Below are positions 1 to 5,694 of a DNA stretch of 6,345 nt, piece by piece. Location of the stretch: assembly GCA_018432565.1 (NCBI GenBank), contig JAHDSS010000583.1, forward strand, positions 1-6,345, given 5' to 3'. The DNA comes from Kiritimatiellia bacterium (GTDB lineage Bacteria; Verrucomicrobiota; Kiritimatiellia; CAIQIC01; Lenti-01). The notes under the pieces are model-generated. The model was given only the letters and a program-made list of their open reading frames with translations, was not told the origin of the DNA and did no database searches. The stretch's first letter is position 1, and every line of letters starts with the position of its first letter. Both the position numbers and the translations under genes were made by a program.

Positions 1-59
1 CCCTCGACGCCGACCGCATCCGCCAACTCTGCGACATCCTTAACTCCATCCGCCCCTGA
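1..59 (+). CDS. C-terminal end of an unidentified protein (partial)
   Basis: The frame with codons starting at base 3 stays open from the window edge to a TGA at 57-59 and encodes 18 residues ending LCDILNSIRP. The residues look like a normal soluble helix (LDADRIRQL), so this is plausibly the tail of a gene that starts outside the window. It is too short to assign a family. The stop overlaps the reading frame of the downstream hydrolase (CTGA at 56-59), which would suit translational coupling if that gene really starts there. The call rests only on the open frame and its composition. Confidence 0.4.
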   Translation, partial: LDADRIRQLCDILNSIRP

Positions 60-220
60 ACCCCGTCGCACTCAGTTTCCTGGATGGCACCGCCTTCTTC
101 GCCGGCCTGGGCCTCGTCCTGCTGGCGGGAATCGCCTGGCTCCGGCCGGACGCCGGCTGGCTCCGCCCCATCGCCTCCGTCCTCTCCCTGCTGGGTATCG
201 CGTCCGTTTGGCTCTCCGCC
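44..220 (+). other. In-frame hydrophobic N-terminal extension of the SGNH hydrolase, no canonical start codon
   Basis: The hydrolase frame stays open upstream of its first GTG (221) back to a TAA at 41-43. These 59 codons encode two further membrane helices: about FFAGLGLVLLAGIAWL (bases 95-142) and about IASVLSLLGIASVWLSA (bases 170-220). The segment therefore looks coding rather than spacer. It contains no ATG, GTG or TTG. Candidate initiators are CTG at 56, which overlaps the TGA of the upstream gene, and CTG at 80. No strong Shine-Dalgarno sequence is visible before either. Alternatives are a base error or a frameshift joining the upstream ORF to this one. Confidence 0.55.
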
Positions 221-916
221 GTGCCCCTGCCGGGCTGGGCATACACCCTCTGGACCCTGGCGGCTCTGTTCCTCTTGGCATCCGGCCAATGGCCGAACGC
301 CTCCGTCCCCCTGCGCCTGAGCGCCTATGCGGCCGTCTTCGCCGCCTCCCTGGGGCTGCTGGCCTGGGAATGGCCGTCTGTCCTCTCCCCGGCTCTTCGC
401 ATCCCTCCGTCCGCCTCCTTGGTGGTGATCGGCGACTCCATCAGTTCCGGCGTCGGGTCGGGCGAACGCACCTGGCCGATGGTTCTGGCGGACCGCCTGG
501 AACGGCCGGTCGTCAACCTGGCCCGGCCCGGCGCGACCGCCCTAAGCGCCCGGGAACAGGTGCAGGGCATCGCGGAGCCGGAGGCCTTCGTGCTGCTGGA
601 AATCGGCGGCAATGACCTGCTCAAGCGAATCGGCGCCGCCGCGTTCGAGCAGCATCTGGACGCGCTGCTGGCCGACCTTCGCAACGGCCGCCATGACGTC
701 TGGATGTTCGAACTGCCCCTCTTTCCCCTCCAGAACGCCTATGGCCGGGCGCAGCGAGCCGCCGCCCGGCGCCACGACATCGGTCTGATCCCCAGACGCC
801 ATTTCGCCCGCGTCCTGGGCATGGAAAACGGCACCCTCGACGGCGTGCACCTGACCCAGCAGGGCCACGATGAAATGGCGCGCCGGTTGGCCGGCATGAT
901 CCGGATCCCCCCCTGA
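221..916 (+). CDS. Membrane-anchored SGNH/GDSL-family hydrolase (esterase/lipase-like)
   Basis: This is a serine hydrolase of the SGNH fold, the family that includes TesA-like esterases and thioesterases. Numbered from the GTG at 221 (231 aa), all four signature blocks are present: GDSISSG with nucleophile Ser73, Gly104 in ARPGATA, Asn131 in GGND, and Asp207/His210 in DGVH near the C-terminus. Two hydrophobic helices lie before the catalytic domain (about residues 6-22 and 33-50), and two more are encoded in frame upstream of 221. The catalytic domain is thus probably tethered to the cytoplasmic membrane. The true start is probably upstream: from a CTG at 56 the protein would have 286 residues and four helices. 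GTG 221 is simply the first conventional start. The substrate cannot be read from the sequence, though lipid, acyl or polysaccharide esters are usual for the family. The gene converges on ilvD across a palindrome. Confidence 0.85.
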   Translation: MPLPGWAYTLWTLAALFLLASGQWPNASVPLRLSAYAAVFAASLGLLAWEWPSVLSPALRIPPSASLVVIGDSISSGVGSGERTWPMVLADRLERPVVNLARPGATALSAREQVQGIAEPEAFVLLEIGGNDLLKRIGAAAFEQHLDALLADLRNGRHDVWMFELPLFPLQNAYGRAQRAAARRHDIGLIPRRHFARVLGMENGTLDGVHLTQQGHDEMARRLAGMIRIPP

Positions 917-943
917 CCCTCCCCGCCAAAGCCGCATCCCGTT

Positions 944-991
944 ATTTAATATTTAAGGGCTGACCCCGGGGTCAGCCCTTAAATGTTAAAT
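944..991. repeat. 48-bp near-perfect palindrome, possible bidirectional terminator or REP-like element
   Basis: The core at 951-984 is an uninterrupted perfect palindrome of two 17-base arms, AAGGGCTGACCCC meeting its own complement at 967/968. Seven further pairs extend it to 944-991, with one G-T wobble (950/985). The GC-rich stem is flanked by TTTAA/TTAAA on both sides. It lies 27 bp after the hydrolase stop and 9 bp beyond the ilvD stop, between convergent genes, so a terminator working in both directions is the simplest role. The zero-length loop and fully symmetric core also resemble dispersed palindromic repeats of the REP type. This window holds only one copy. Confidence 0.75.
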
Positions 992-1000
992 CTGCATCCT

Positions 1001-2692
1001 TCAGTCCGTCACGGCGCCGAACGAGGCGCTGCCGACCTGGCGGGCGTACTTGGCCAGCACGCCGCGCGTCTCTTTCGGGCGGGGCGGCTTCCATGCCGCC
1101 CGGCGCTTCTTCCACTCCGCGGCCGGCACGTCCACGTCCAGCCGGCGCGTTTCCGCGTCAATCCGGATCCGGTCGCCGTTTTTCACCCAGGCGATCGGTC
1201 CGCCGACGGCCGCCTCGGGCGAGAGGTGTCCCACCACGAATCCGTGGCTGCCCCCGGAAAACCGTCCGTCGGTGATCAGCGCCACATCCTTCCCGAGTCC
1301 CCGCCCCATGATGGCCGACGTGGGCGACAGCATTTCCCGCATGCCCGGGCCTCCCCGCGGCCCCTCGTTGCGGATGACCACCACGTGGCCTTTTTTCACA
1401 CGCCCCTTCAGGATCGCCGCCAGCGCGGATTCCTCGGACTCGAACACGATGGCGCGGCCCTCGAACCGGACGCCTTCGTGACCCGTGATCTTGGCCACGG
1501 CGCCCTCGGGCGCCAAGTTGCCGCGCAGAATCACCAGATGCCCCGTCGGCTTGATCGGCGCCGACAGGGGACGGATGATCGCCTGCTTCGCCGGGTACGG
1601 GCGGACGTTCCGCAGGTTTTCCTTCAGGGTCCGGCCCGTCACCGTCAGCAAGCCGCCGTCCATCAGGCCCTCTTCGATCAGCCGTTTCATCAGCGGCGCG
1701 GTGCCGCCGATCGCCACCAGATCCGACATCACATGCCGTCCGAACGGCTTGAGGTCCGCCAGCACGGGCGTGCGCGCCCCCACCCGCGTAAAATCGTCCA
1801 GCTCCAGCCGGACATTCGCCGCGTGGGCGATGGCCAGCAGGTGCAGGACGGAATTGGTGGAACCGCCCATCGCCATCACCAGGGCGATCGCGTTCAGAAA
1901 GGCTTCGCGCACCAGAATGTCGGACGGCCGGATGCCGCGCCGGATCAGCTCCGCCACCGCGCCCCCCGCCGCCCGGCAGTCGCGCACCTTGGCGGCCGAC
2001 AGGGCATTCTGCGCACCGCTGTTCGGCAGGCTCATGCCCAGGGCCTCGATCGCCGACGCCATGGTGTTGGCCGTGTACATGCCCCCGCACGACCCCGCCC
2101 CGGGAATCGCGCAGGCCTCGATCTGCCGAAGCTCCCTGCCCGAAATTTCGCCCCGGGCCTGCCGGCCCACCGCCTCGAACACGCTGACGATATCCACCTT
2201 CTTCCCGTGGTGGCAGCCGGGCTTGACGGTTCCGCCATAGACAAACACCGCCGGCCGGTTCAGCCGCGCCATGGCAATCAGGCAGCCAGGCATGTTCTTG
2301 TCGCATCCGCCGATCGCCACCAGCCCGTCAAAGGCCTCGCAGGCAGTCACCGCTTCGATTGAATCGGCGATGATCTCGCGCGAAACCAGCGAATAGCGCA
2401 TGCCGGCCGTCCCCATGGAGACCGCGTCCGAGATGGTGATGGTGTTGAAAATGACCGGCTTGGCTCCCGCCGCCGCCACGCCTTCCGCCGCGCGCCGCGC
2501 CAGGCGGTCAATGTGCAGGTTGCAGGGCGTGACCTGGCTCCAGGTGGACGCCACCCCGACCTGCGACTTCCGGAAGTCCTCCCGCGTGAATCCCACGGCG
2601 TGCAGCATCGCCCGGCTGGCCGCCCGTTCCGCCCCGTCCGTCACTGCCTGCGACCAGTTCCGGTGCAGCGATCCCTTCTTCCGTGTGGTCAT
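1001..2692 (-). CDS. ilvD: Dihydroxy-acid dehydratase (IlvD)
   Basis: IlvD is a cytoplasmic iron-sulfur enzyme that dehydrates 2,3-dihydroxy-isovalerate and 2,3-dihydroxy-3-methylvalerate to the 2-keto acids, the step before transamination to valine and isoleucine. From the ATG at 2692 the protein has 563 residues, normal for the family. The three cluster cysteines are visible: Cys57 (TPCNLHID), Cys130 (GGCDKNMPGC) and Cys202 (GSCGGMYTANTM). Asp89, Asp131 and Lys132 sit in the conserved Mg-binding positions, and Ser479 in TDGRFSGG is the expected catalytic base. The C-terminal TDGRFSGG-SHGFVVGHLSPEA block is intact. An in-frame TTG at 2698 would add two residues but overlaps the RBS spacing, so ATG 2692 is preferred. 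ED dehydratases share the fold, but the overall sequence reads as IlvD. The gene follows glnK on the same strand, separated by a repeat-filled spacer of about 340 bp, so it is probably transcribed separately. Confidence 0.96.
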   Translation of the reverse strand: MTTRKKGSLHRNWSQAVTDGAERAASRAMLHAVGFTREDFRKSQVGVASTWSQVTPCNLHIDRLARRAAEGVAAAGAKPVIFNTITISDAVSMGTAGMRYSLVSREIIADSIEAVTACEAFDGLVAIGGCDKNMPGCLIAMARLNRPAVFVYGGTVKPGCHHGKKVDIVSVFEAVGRQARGEISGRELRQIEACAIPGAGSCGGMYTANTMASAIEALGMSLPNSGAQNALSAAKVRDCRAAGGAVAELIRRGIRPSDILVREAFLNAIALVMAMGGSTNSVLHLLAIAHAANVRLELDDFTRVGARTPVLADLKPFGRHVMSDLVAIGGTAPLMKRLIEEGLMDGGLLTVTGRTLKENLRNVRPYPAKQAIIRPLSAPIKPTGHLVILRGNLAPEGAVAKITGHEGVRFEGRAIVFESEESALAAILKGRVKKGHVVVIRNEGPRGGPGMREMLSPTSAIMGRGLGKDVALITDGRFSGGSHGFVVGHLSPEAAVGGPIAWVKNGDRIRIDAETRRLDVDVPAAEWKKRRAAWKPPRPKETRGVLAKYARQVGSASFGAVTD

Positions 2693-2698
2693 GCTCAA

Positions 2699-2703
2699 TC
2701 CTT
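2699..2703 (-). promoter_or_regulatory. Ribosome binding site of ilvD
   Basis: On the - strand AAGGA ends six bases before ATG 2692 (GGAAGGATTGAGC-ATG). It would directly abut the alternative TTG at 2698, leaving no spacer, so it favours the ATG as the ilvD start. Confidence 0.6.
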
Positions 2704-2763
2704 CCGTATCGGCTGGACAAACAGCCTACCCCGGTTGGCCCTGTCGCGCAACAGCCCCCCCTT

Positions 2764-3020
2764 TTCCCTTCCTGTCTTCCTGAATTTCTTGGTTGGTGGC
2801 TGTTCCGGCTGGCCTTGCCCCCCGACCTCGGACCTCCGACCTCGGACCTCGGGCTTGTTGTCCGTCCTCCGTCCTCCGTCCTCCGTCCTCTGTCCTCCGA
2901 CCTCGGATCTCTCGCCTCTCCTTCTCTTCCTGTTTTCCTGGGTTTCCTGTTTTCCTGCTTCTCTGTCTCCTGTCCCCTGTCCTCTGTCCCCACTTGGACA
3001 TTGGATATTGATTCCTCTCC
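2764..3020. repeat. Repeat array A: composite tandem repeats, mostly 7-bp period
   Basis: The spacer between glnK and ilvD is almost entirely pyrimidine-rich tandem repeat on the + strand. In order: a degenerate TTCCTG-type stretch (2764-2800); GACCTCG/GACCTCC units with GACC at 2824, 2831, 2838 and 2845; GTCCTCC-type units spaced exactly 7 bp from 2864 to 2913; TTCCTG units at 2927, 2935, 2944 and 2952 (8/9-bp spacing); CTGTCCC units with TGT at 2964, 2971, 2978 and 2985; and finally TTGGACA-TTGGATA-TTGATTC (2994-3014). Seven is not a multiple of three, so it is not a coding repeat, and open frames across it are artefacts of composition. No promoter for ilvD could be recognised inside it. 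Confidence 0.85.
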
Positions 3021-3040
3021 CCCCCCCGTGCTCCCCTCCC

Positions 3041-3382
3041 TTACCCGATCGCCTCCGGCCCGGTTTCGCCCGTCCGGATCCGGATGCACTCCGGCAGATC
3101 CAGCACGAAGATCTTCCCGTCGCCGATGTTGCCGGTGCGCGCGCCTTGGATGATGGTGTCCACCGCCGGCTTCACGAAGTCCTCGTTCACCGCGATCTGC
3201 AGCTCCACCTTCTTCAGCAGGTTCACCTCCGTCGGCACCCCGCGATAGCTCTCGTGGTAGCCCATCTGCTGGCCGCAGCCGATGACGTTCAGGGCCGTCA
3301 TCTTGCCCACCTTCGCGGCCCTCAGCGCCTCTTTCACGTCCGTCAGCTTGTCGGGCTGAATAATGGCAAGGATCAGTTTCAT
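3041..3382 (-). CDS. glnK: P-II family nitrogen regulator (GlnK/GlnB type)
   Basis: This is a small trimeric signal protein that senses ATP/ADP and 2-oxoglutarate and, in amt-linked copies, docks on the ammonium channel and blocks it. The 113 residues match the family length. Visible landmarks are the KLxDVKEAL helix, the T-loop region [14 protein letters not shown] (residues 35-48) with Gln39, Lys58 near the 2-oxoglutarate site, the B-loop [14 protein letters not shown] and the C-terminal [10 protein letters not shown]. By position against the E. coli protein, Tyr46 is kept, but residue 51, the uridylylated Tyr in enterics, is Thr (YRGVPTEV). Control by uridylylation is therefore unlikely. 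The ATG follows a good RBS (GAGAGGAG, 7-base spacer, + strand 3390-3397). The gene starts 22 bp after the amt stop, so the two should be co-transcribed from the sigma-54 promoter. The name glnK is chosen for the amt linkage. Confidence 0.95.
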   Translation of the reverse strand: MKLILAIIQPDKLTDVKEALRAAKVGKMTALNVIGCGQQMGYHESYRGVPTEVNLLKKVELQIAVNEDFVKPAVDTIIQGARTGNIGDGKIFVLDLPECIRIRTGETGPEAIG

Positions 3383-3404
3383 GGTTGTTCTCCTCTCTCG
3401 ATGG

Positions 3405-4742
3405 TTACTTGATCAGAAATCCCTGGAAGTCCGGATAGGCTTCCATGCCGTGTTCGCCCACGTCCAGGCCGCCGATCTCCTCGGCGCGGCTCACGCGCAG
3501 CCCCAGCGTCCGCTTCAGCGCCCCGAAGATCGCAAGGCACAGCGGGAAGCAGAACACCCCGTAGGCCAGCACGCCCAGCGCCTGCACGCCCAGCGAATAC
3601 TCCGCGCTGAACAGTCCGACTGCCAGCGTGCCCCAGATGCCGCACACCAGGTGCACCGAAATCGCGCCCACCGGGTCGTCGATCCGGACCTTGTCCAGCG
3701 CCATCACCGACAGCACCACCAGCACGCCGGCGATGCCGCCGATCCCCACCGCCGCCGGCACCGACACCGCATCCGCCCCCGCCGTGATGCCCACCAGCCC
3801 CGCCAGGCAGCCGTTCAGCACCATCGTCAGGTCCGGCTTCTTCTGGATGCTCCACGACGTCGCCATCGAGGTCACGATGCCCGCCGCCGCCGCCAGCGAC
3901 GTCGTCACCAGCACGTACGACACCGGGCCGGCCTCGGCCGACAGCACCGAGCCGCCGTTGAACCCGAACCACCCCAGCCACAGCAGGAAGACGCCCGTCA
4001 CCACCATCGGCATGTTGTGGCCCATGATCGGCCGGATGCCGTCGTTCGTGTACTTGCCCAGCCGCGGCCCCAGCAGGAGCGCCCCCGCCAGCGCGCCCCA
4101 GCCGCCCACCGAATGCACCAGCGTGGACCCGGCGAAATCGTGGAAGTTCATCGCCGACAGCCAGCCGCCGCCCCAGACCCACGAGCCCGCGATCGTGTAG
4201 CCCAGCGCCACGTACACCGTGGAGAAAATAAGGAAGCTGCCCAGCTTCACCCGCTCGGCCACCGCGCCCGACACGATGGTCGCCGCCGTCGCCGCGAACA
4301 TTCCCTGGAAGAGGAAATCCGTCCAGTACGTGTAGCCCGCGTTGTAGGCGCTCGTCAGCCCCGCGGCATCCGTTCCCACCCCGAACCCCAGCCGCAGCCA
4401 GCCGGGTATCGCCCAATCGCCCTGGTACATCAGCGCAAAGCCCGTCAGCGCGTAGGTCAGCAGCCCGATGGCCGGAATCAACGTATTCTTGAACAGGATG
4501 TTCACCGTGTTCTTCGCCCGCGTCAGTCCCGACTCCACCGTCGCAAACCCCAGATGCATGATGAAAACCAGGAACGTCGCCACCATCATCCAGAGATTGT
4601 TCGTCGTGAACATCTCCGGGCTCACGGCCGGCGCGGCCTCCGCCGCGGCCGCGCCCGCCTCCTGCCCCCAGGCCGTCCCCGCCGCCCCCGCCATCAGCAG
4701 AACCGCCAGCATGCCCGGCATCCGTCTCGTCTTCGCCTTCAT
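3405..4742 (-). CDS. amt: Ammonium transporter (Amt/MEP/Rh family)
   Basis: Amt is a trimeric inner-membrane channel for ammonium uptake. The chosen ATG gives 445 residues, beginning [20 protein letters not shown] with a likely signal peptide cleaved after AWG (about residue 26), as in E. coli AmtB. About eleven membrane helices follow. Signature features are Trp190 in WVWGGG, Asp202 and His210 in DFAGSTLVH, and the second pore His364 in [14 protein letters not shown]. The spacings Trp-12-Asp-8-His equal those of AmtB (W148, D160, H168). The cytoplasmic tail ([19 protein letters not shown], then AYPDFQ) is the conserved segment that couples to GlnK. The frame stays open 31 codons further upstream to an ATG at 4835. 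That start is rejected because the extra residues are not signal-like, the sigma-54 promoter lies within them, and the AGGAG sits correctly before 4742. It is the first gene of the amt-glnK operon. Confidence 0.96.
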   Translation of the reverse strand: MKAKTRRMPGMLAVLLMAGAAGTAWGQEAGAAAAEAAPAVSPEMFTTNNLWMMVATFLVFIMHLGFATVESGLTRAKNTVNILFKNTLIPAIGLLTYALTGFALMYQGDWAIPGWLRLGFGVGTDAAGLTSAYNAGYTYWTDFLFQGMFAATAATIVSGAVAERVKLGSFLIFSTVYVALGYTIAGSWVWGGGWLSAMNFHDFAGSTLVHSVGGWGALAGALLLGPRLGKYTNDGIRPIMGHNMPMVVTGVFLLWLGWFGFNGGSVLSAEAGPVSYVLVTTSLAAAAGIVTSMATSWSIQKKPDLTMVLNGCLAGLVGITAGADAVSVPAAVGIGGIAGVLVVLSVMALDKVRIDDPVGAISVHLVCGIWGTLAVGLFSAEYSLGVQALGVLAYGVFCFPLCLAIFGALKRTLGLRVSRAEEIGGLDVGEHGMEAYPDFQGFLIK

Positions 4743-4752
4743 CGTGTAGTGG

Positions 4753-4758
4753 CTCCTT
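4753..4758 (-). promoter_or_regulatory. Ribosome binding site deciding the amt start
   Basis: On the - strand AAGGAG lies ten bases before ATG 4742 (AAAGGAGCCACTACACG-ATG). It supports this start over the in-frame ATG at 4835. Confidence 0.65.
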
Positions 4759-4808
4759 TCCGCGGCGTCCGCCTGACGCCGCCGGTCTTGTGTTTGTCCT
4801 CCCTTCCA

Positions 4809-4824
4809 TGCAATCCCCGTGCCA
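4809..4824 (-). promoter_or_regulatory. Sigma-54 (-24/-12) promoter of amt-glnK
   Basis: Read on the - strand the sequence is TGGCAC-GGGGA-TTGCA, an exact match to the RpoN consensus TGGCAC-N5-TTGCA with the obligatory GG-N10-GC spacing. Transcription would begin about 12 bases past the GC, near 4797-4799, giving a leader of about 55 nt to the amt ATG at 4742. Sigma-54 control by NtrC-like activators is well established for amt/glnK operons, so sequence and context agree. An activator site should lie upstream (+ strand 4850-5000). The only hint is a lone TGCACC half-site at 4962-4967. Confidence 0.85.
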
Positions 4825-4914
4825 ACTCCCATCATCCCGCCAGCCGGAATCCCGCATCCCCCTCCCCACCTGCTTGATACATCATTTCATCCCCCGGAAT
4901 CCCCCCCCATGCAA

Positions 4915-4967
4915 TAGGCTACATATTTGTTCTTTTCGCGTCTTTTTAAGACATATATGAATGCACC
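4915..4967. other. AT-rich block upstream of the amt promoter
   Basis: This block of about 50 bp is strikingly AT-rich within GC-rich surroundings (CATATTTG, TTCTTTTCGCG, TCTTTTTAAGACATATATG). It contains a small inverted repeat GTCTT-TTT-AAGAC (4940-4952). It sits 90-160 bp upstream of the sigma-54 site, where bend or enhancer sequences for an activator usually lie. A TGCACC half-site like that of NtrC abuts it at 4962-4967, but the second half is not recognisable. A promoter for the + strand gene downstream is another possibility. No convincing -35/-10 pair was found. Confidence 0.4.
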
Positions 4968-4985
4968 GGCTGTTGGTTCTTAGCC

Positions 4986-5098
4986 GTCTGTCTTCCGTCC
5001 TCCGTCCTCTGTCATCCGTCCTCCGTCCTCTGTCCTCCGTCCTGCTTTCCTGGGTTTCCTGTTTTCCTGCTTTGTCTCTCTGCTTGATCTGTCCCCTG
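4986..5098. repeat. Repeat array B: 7-bp tandem repeats plus TTTCCTG block
   Basis: GTC recurs at 4990, 4997, 5004, 5011, 5018, 5025, 5032 and 5039, giving eight units of TCCGTCC/TCTGTCC type at an exact 7-bp period. They are followed by CTTTCCTGGGTTTCCTG and TTTTCCTGCTT (5045-5072) and then a CTGTCCCCTGG tail (5089-5099). The order and strand are those of the middle of array A, including a shared run of more than 25 bases around TTTCCTGGGTTTCCTG. It lies between the amt promoter region and the small membrane ORF. No gene lies in it. Confidence 0.85.
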
Positions 5099-5213
5099 GC
5101 CCCCGATCTCTCCCTCCCCGCACTGGTTTTGAATTGTCCCGCCCGCCCCTTTGCGATACCCCTTGTGCCAGGCGGGCCGCCCCCGGGCCCTGTCAGTCAT
5201 CGGAAAACCTCAC

Positions 5214-5432
5214 ATGGGCCCCATCCTTCCAGGCTGCCGACGCGAATACCGCACCACATCCGGCGCGTTCAAATGGATTGTTCTCATCACCATCCTGGGC
5301 GCCATCGGCCTGTTTTACGCCTTCCGCGAAGGCCTCAAGGACGTGGACCGGATTTATGAAGCCGCCGATTTTCCCGCCGATACCCGCTTCATCAAAACCA
5401 ACGCCCCTCCGCCCGGCCGCGATGGGCTGTAA
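5214..5432 (+). CDS. Small single-pass membrane protein of unknown function
   Basis: This 72-residue ORF is not recognised as any named family. After a short basic N-terminus (PGCRREYRTTSGAFK) there is one clear membrane helix, about WIVLITILGAIGLFYAF. A charged tail follows (REGLKDVDRIYEAADFPADT), with a Pro-rich end (NAPPPGRDGL). Codon use is GC-rich and protein-like, and the TM-plus-acidic-tail pattern is hard to get by chance. The ATG at 5214 has only a weak GGAAAA upstream. An in-frame TTG at 5151 would add 21 residues that look non-coding. The ORF converges on yajD and is alone on its strand here. A small membrane protein is the most that can be said. Confidence 0.55.
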   Translation: MGPILPGCRREYRTTSGAFKWIVLITILGAIGLFYAFREGLKDVDRIYEAADFPADTRFIKTNAPPPGRDGL

Positions 5433-5694
5433 TCCGTCGCCGGCGATCGGTGGTGGTCCTGTCAGCCTCTTCGGTTGTCCGATCCCGGGCCGCAAGGAGG
5501 CTGCACCTCCGAAATCCCCATCCTGTCCAACCGTACAATCCGCAGACCGCACGCTGCTCGGTCGTGTGCAGGCTGTTTTCTCGCCTCGCTCCGTAGCACG
5601 CGGCTCCGTCGCGTGTTGCTGTTTCCGATCCCCGCGGGGCAGGAGCCCCACGCTACCCCCATCCGGCCCCCGGACCCCGGCCCCCGCCCCCCCC
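5433..5694. other. Hairpin-rich non-coding spacer between convergent genes
   Basis: No convincing gene is seen. Three compact inverted repeats stand out: GGAGG-CTGCA-CCTCC (5496-5510), CACGCG-GCTCCGT-CGCGTG (5597-5615) and GGGGC-AGGA-GCCCC (5636-5649), the last directly preceded by the palindrome CCCCGCGGGG (5630-5639). The - strand wording near 5636-5655 (GTAGCGTGGGGCTCCTGCC) resembles dispersed intergenic repeats, but this is only an impression. The last hairpin lies about 45 bp past the yajD stop and could help terminate that gene. The final 40 bases before 5695 are almost pure C/G. Confidence 0.5.

Noticed and set aside
84..320. ATG-initiated + frame at 84
   Set aside because: The product is Ser/Pro/Trp-rich with no helices or motifs. 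The neighbouring frame encodes the continuous hydrophobic N-terminus of the hydrolase.
983..2362. Long + strand open frame opposite ilvD
   Set aside because: It is a GC-driven shadow rich in Arg, His, Pro and Gln, with no recognisable domain. The opposite strand encodes an intact IlvD with all its motifs.
2821..2920. CRISPR array
   Set aside because: The units are 7 bp and contiguous. There are no 25-40 bp repeats with unique spacers and no cas genes.
2726..3001. Open frames through arrays A and B (GRRTEDGG-like or SSVLRPPSSVL-like products)
   Set aside because: They are translations of 7-bp repeats that cycle through all frames, with no start or RBS logic. They are not genes.
4743..4835. 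Longer amt start (ATG at 4835)
   Set aside because: The extra residues are polar and lie before a classic signal peptide. The sigma-54 promoter falls inside them, and the AGGAG is placed for ATG 4742.
3363..4877. About 500-codon open frames on both strands overlapping amt
   Set aside because: They are extremely rich in Arg/His or Gly/Arg, as expected for shadows of a GC-rich membrane-protein gene. Amt itself is complete with its pore residues.
4901..4930. Second sigma-54 site at TTGCAT (- strand near 4911)
   Set aside because: The GC element is there, but the GG at the -24 position is missing at the required spacing.
4962..4979. NtrC-type enhancer (TGCACC-N5-GGTGCA)
   Set aside because: Only the first half-site is present. 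The second half does not match, so it is no more than a hint.
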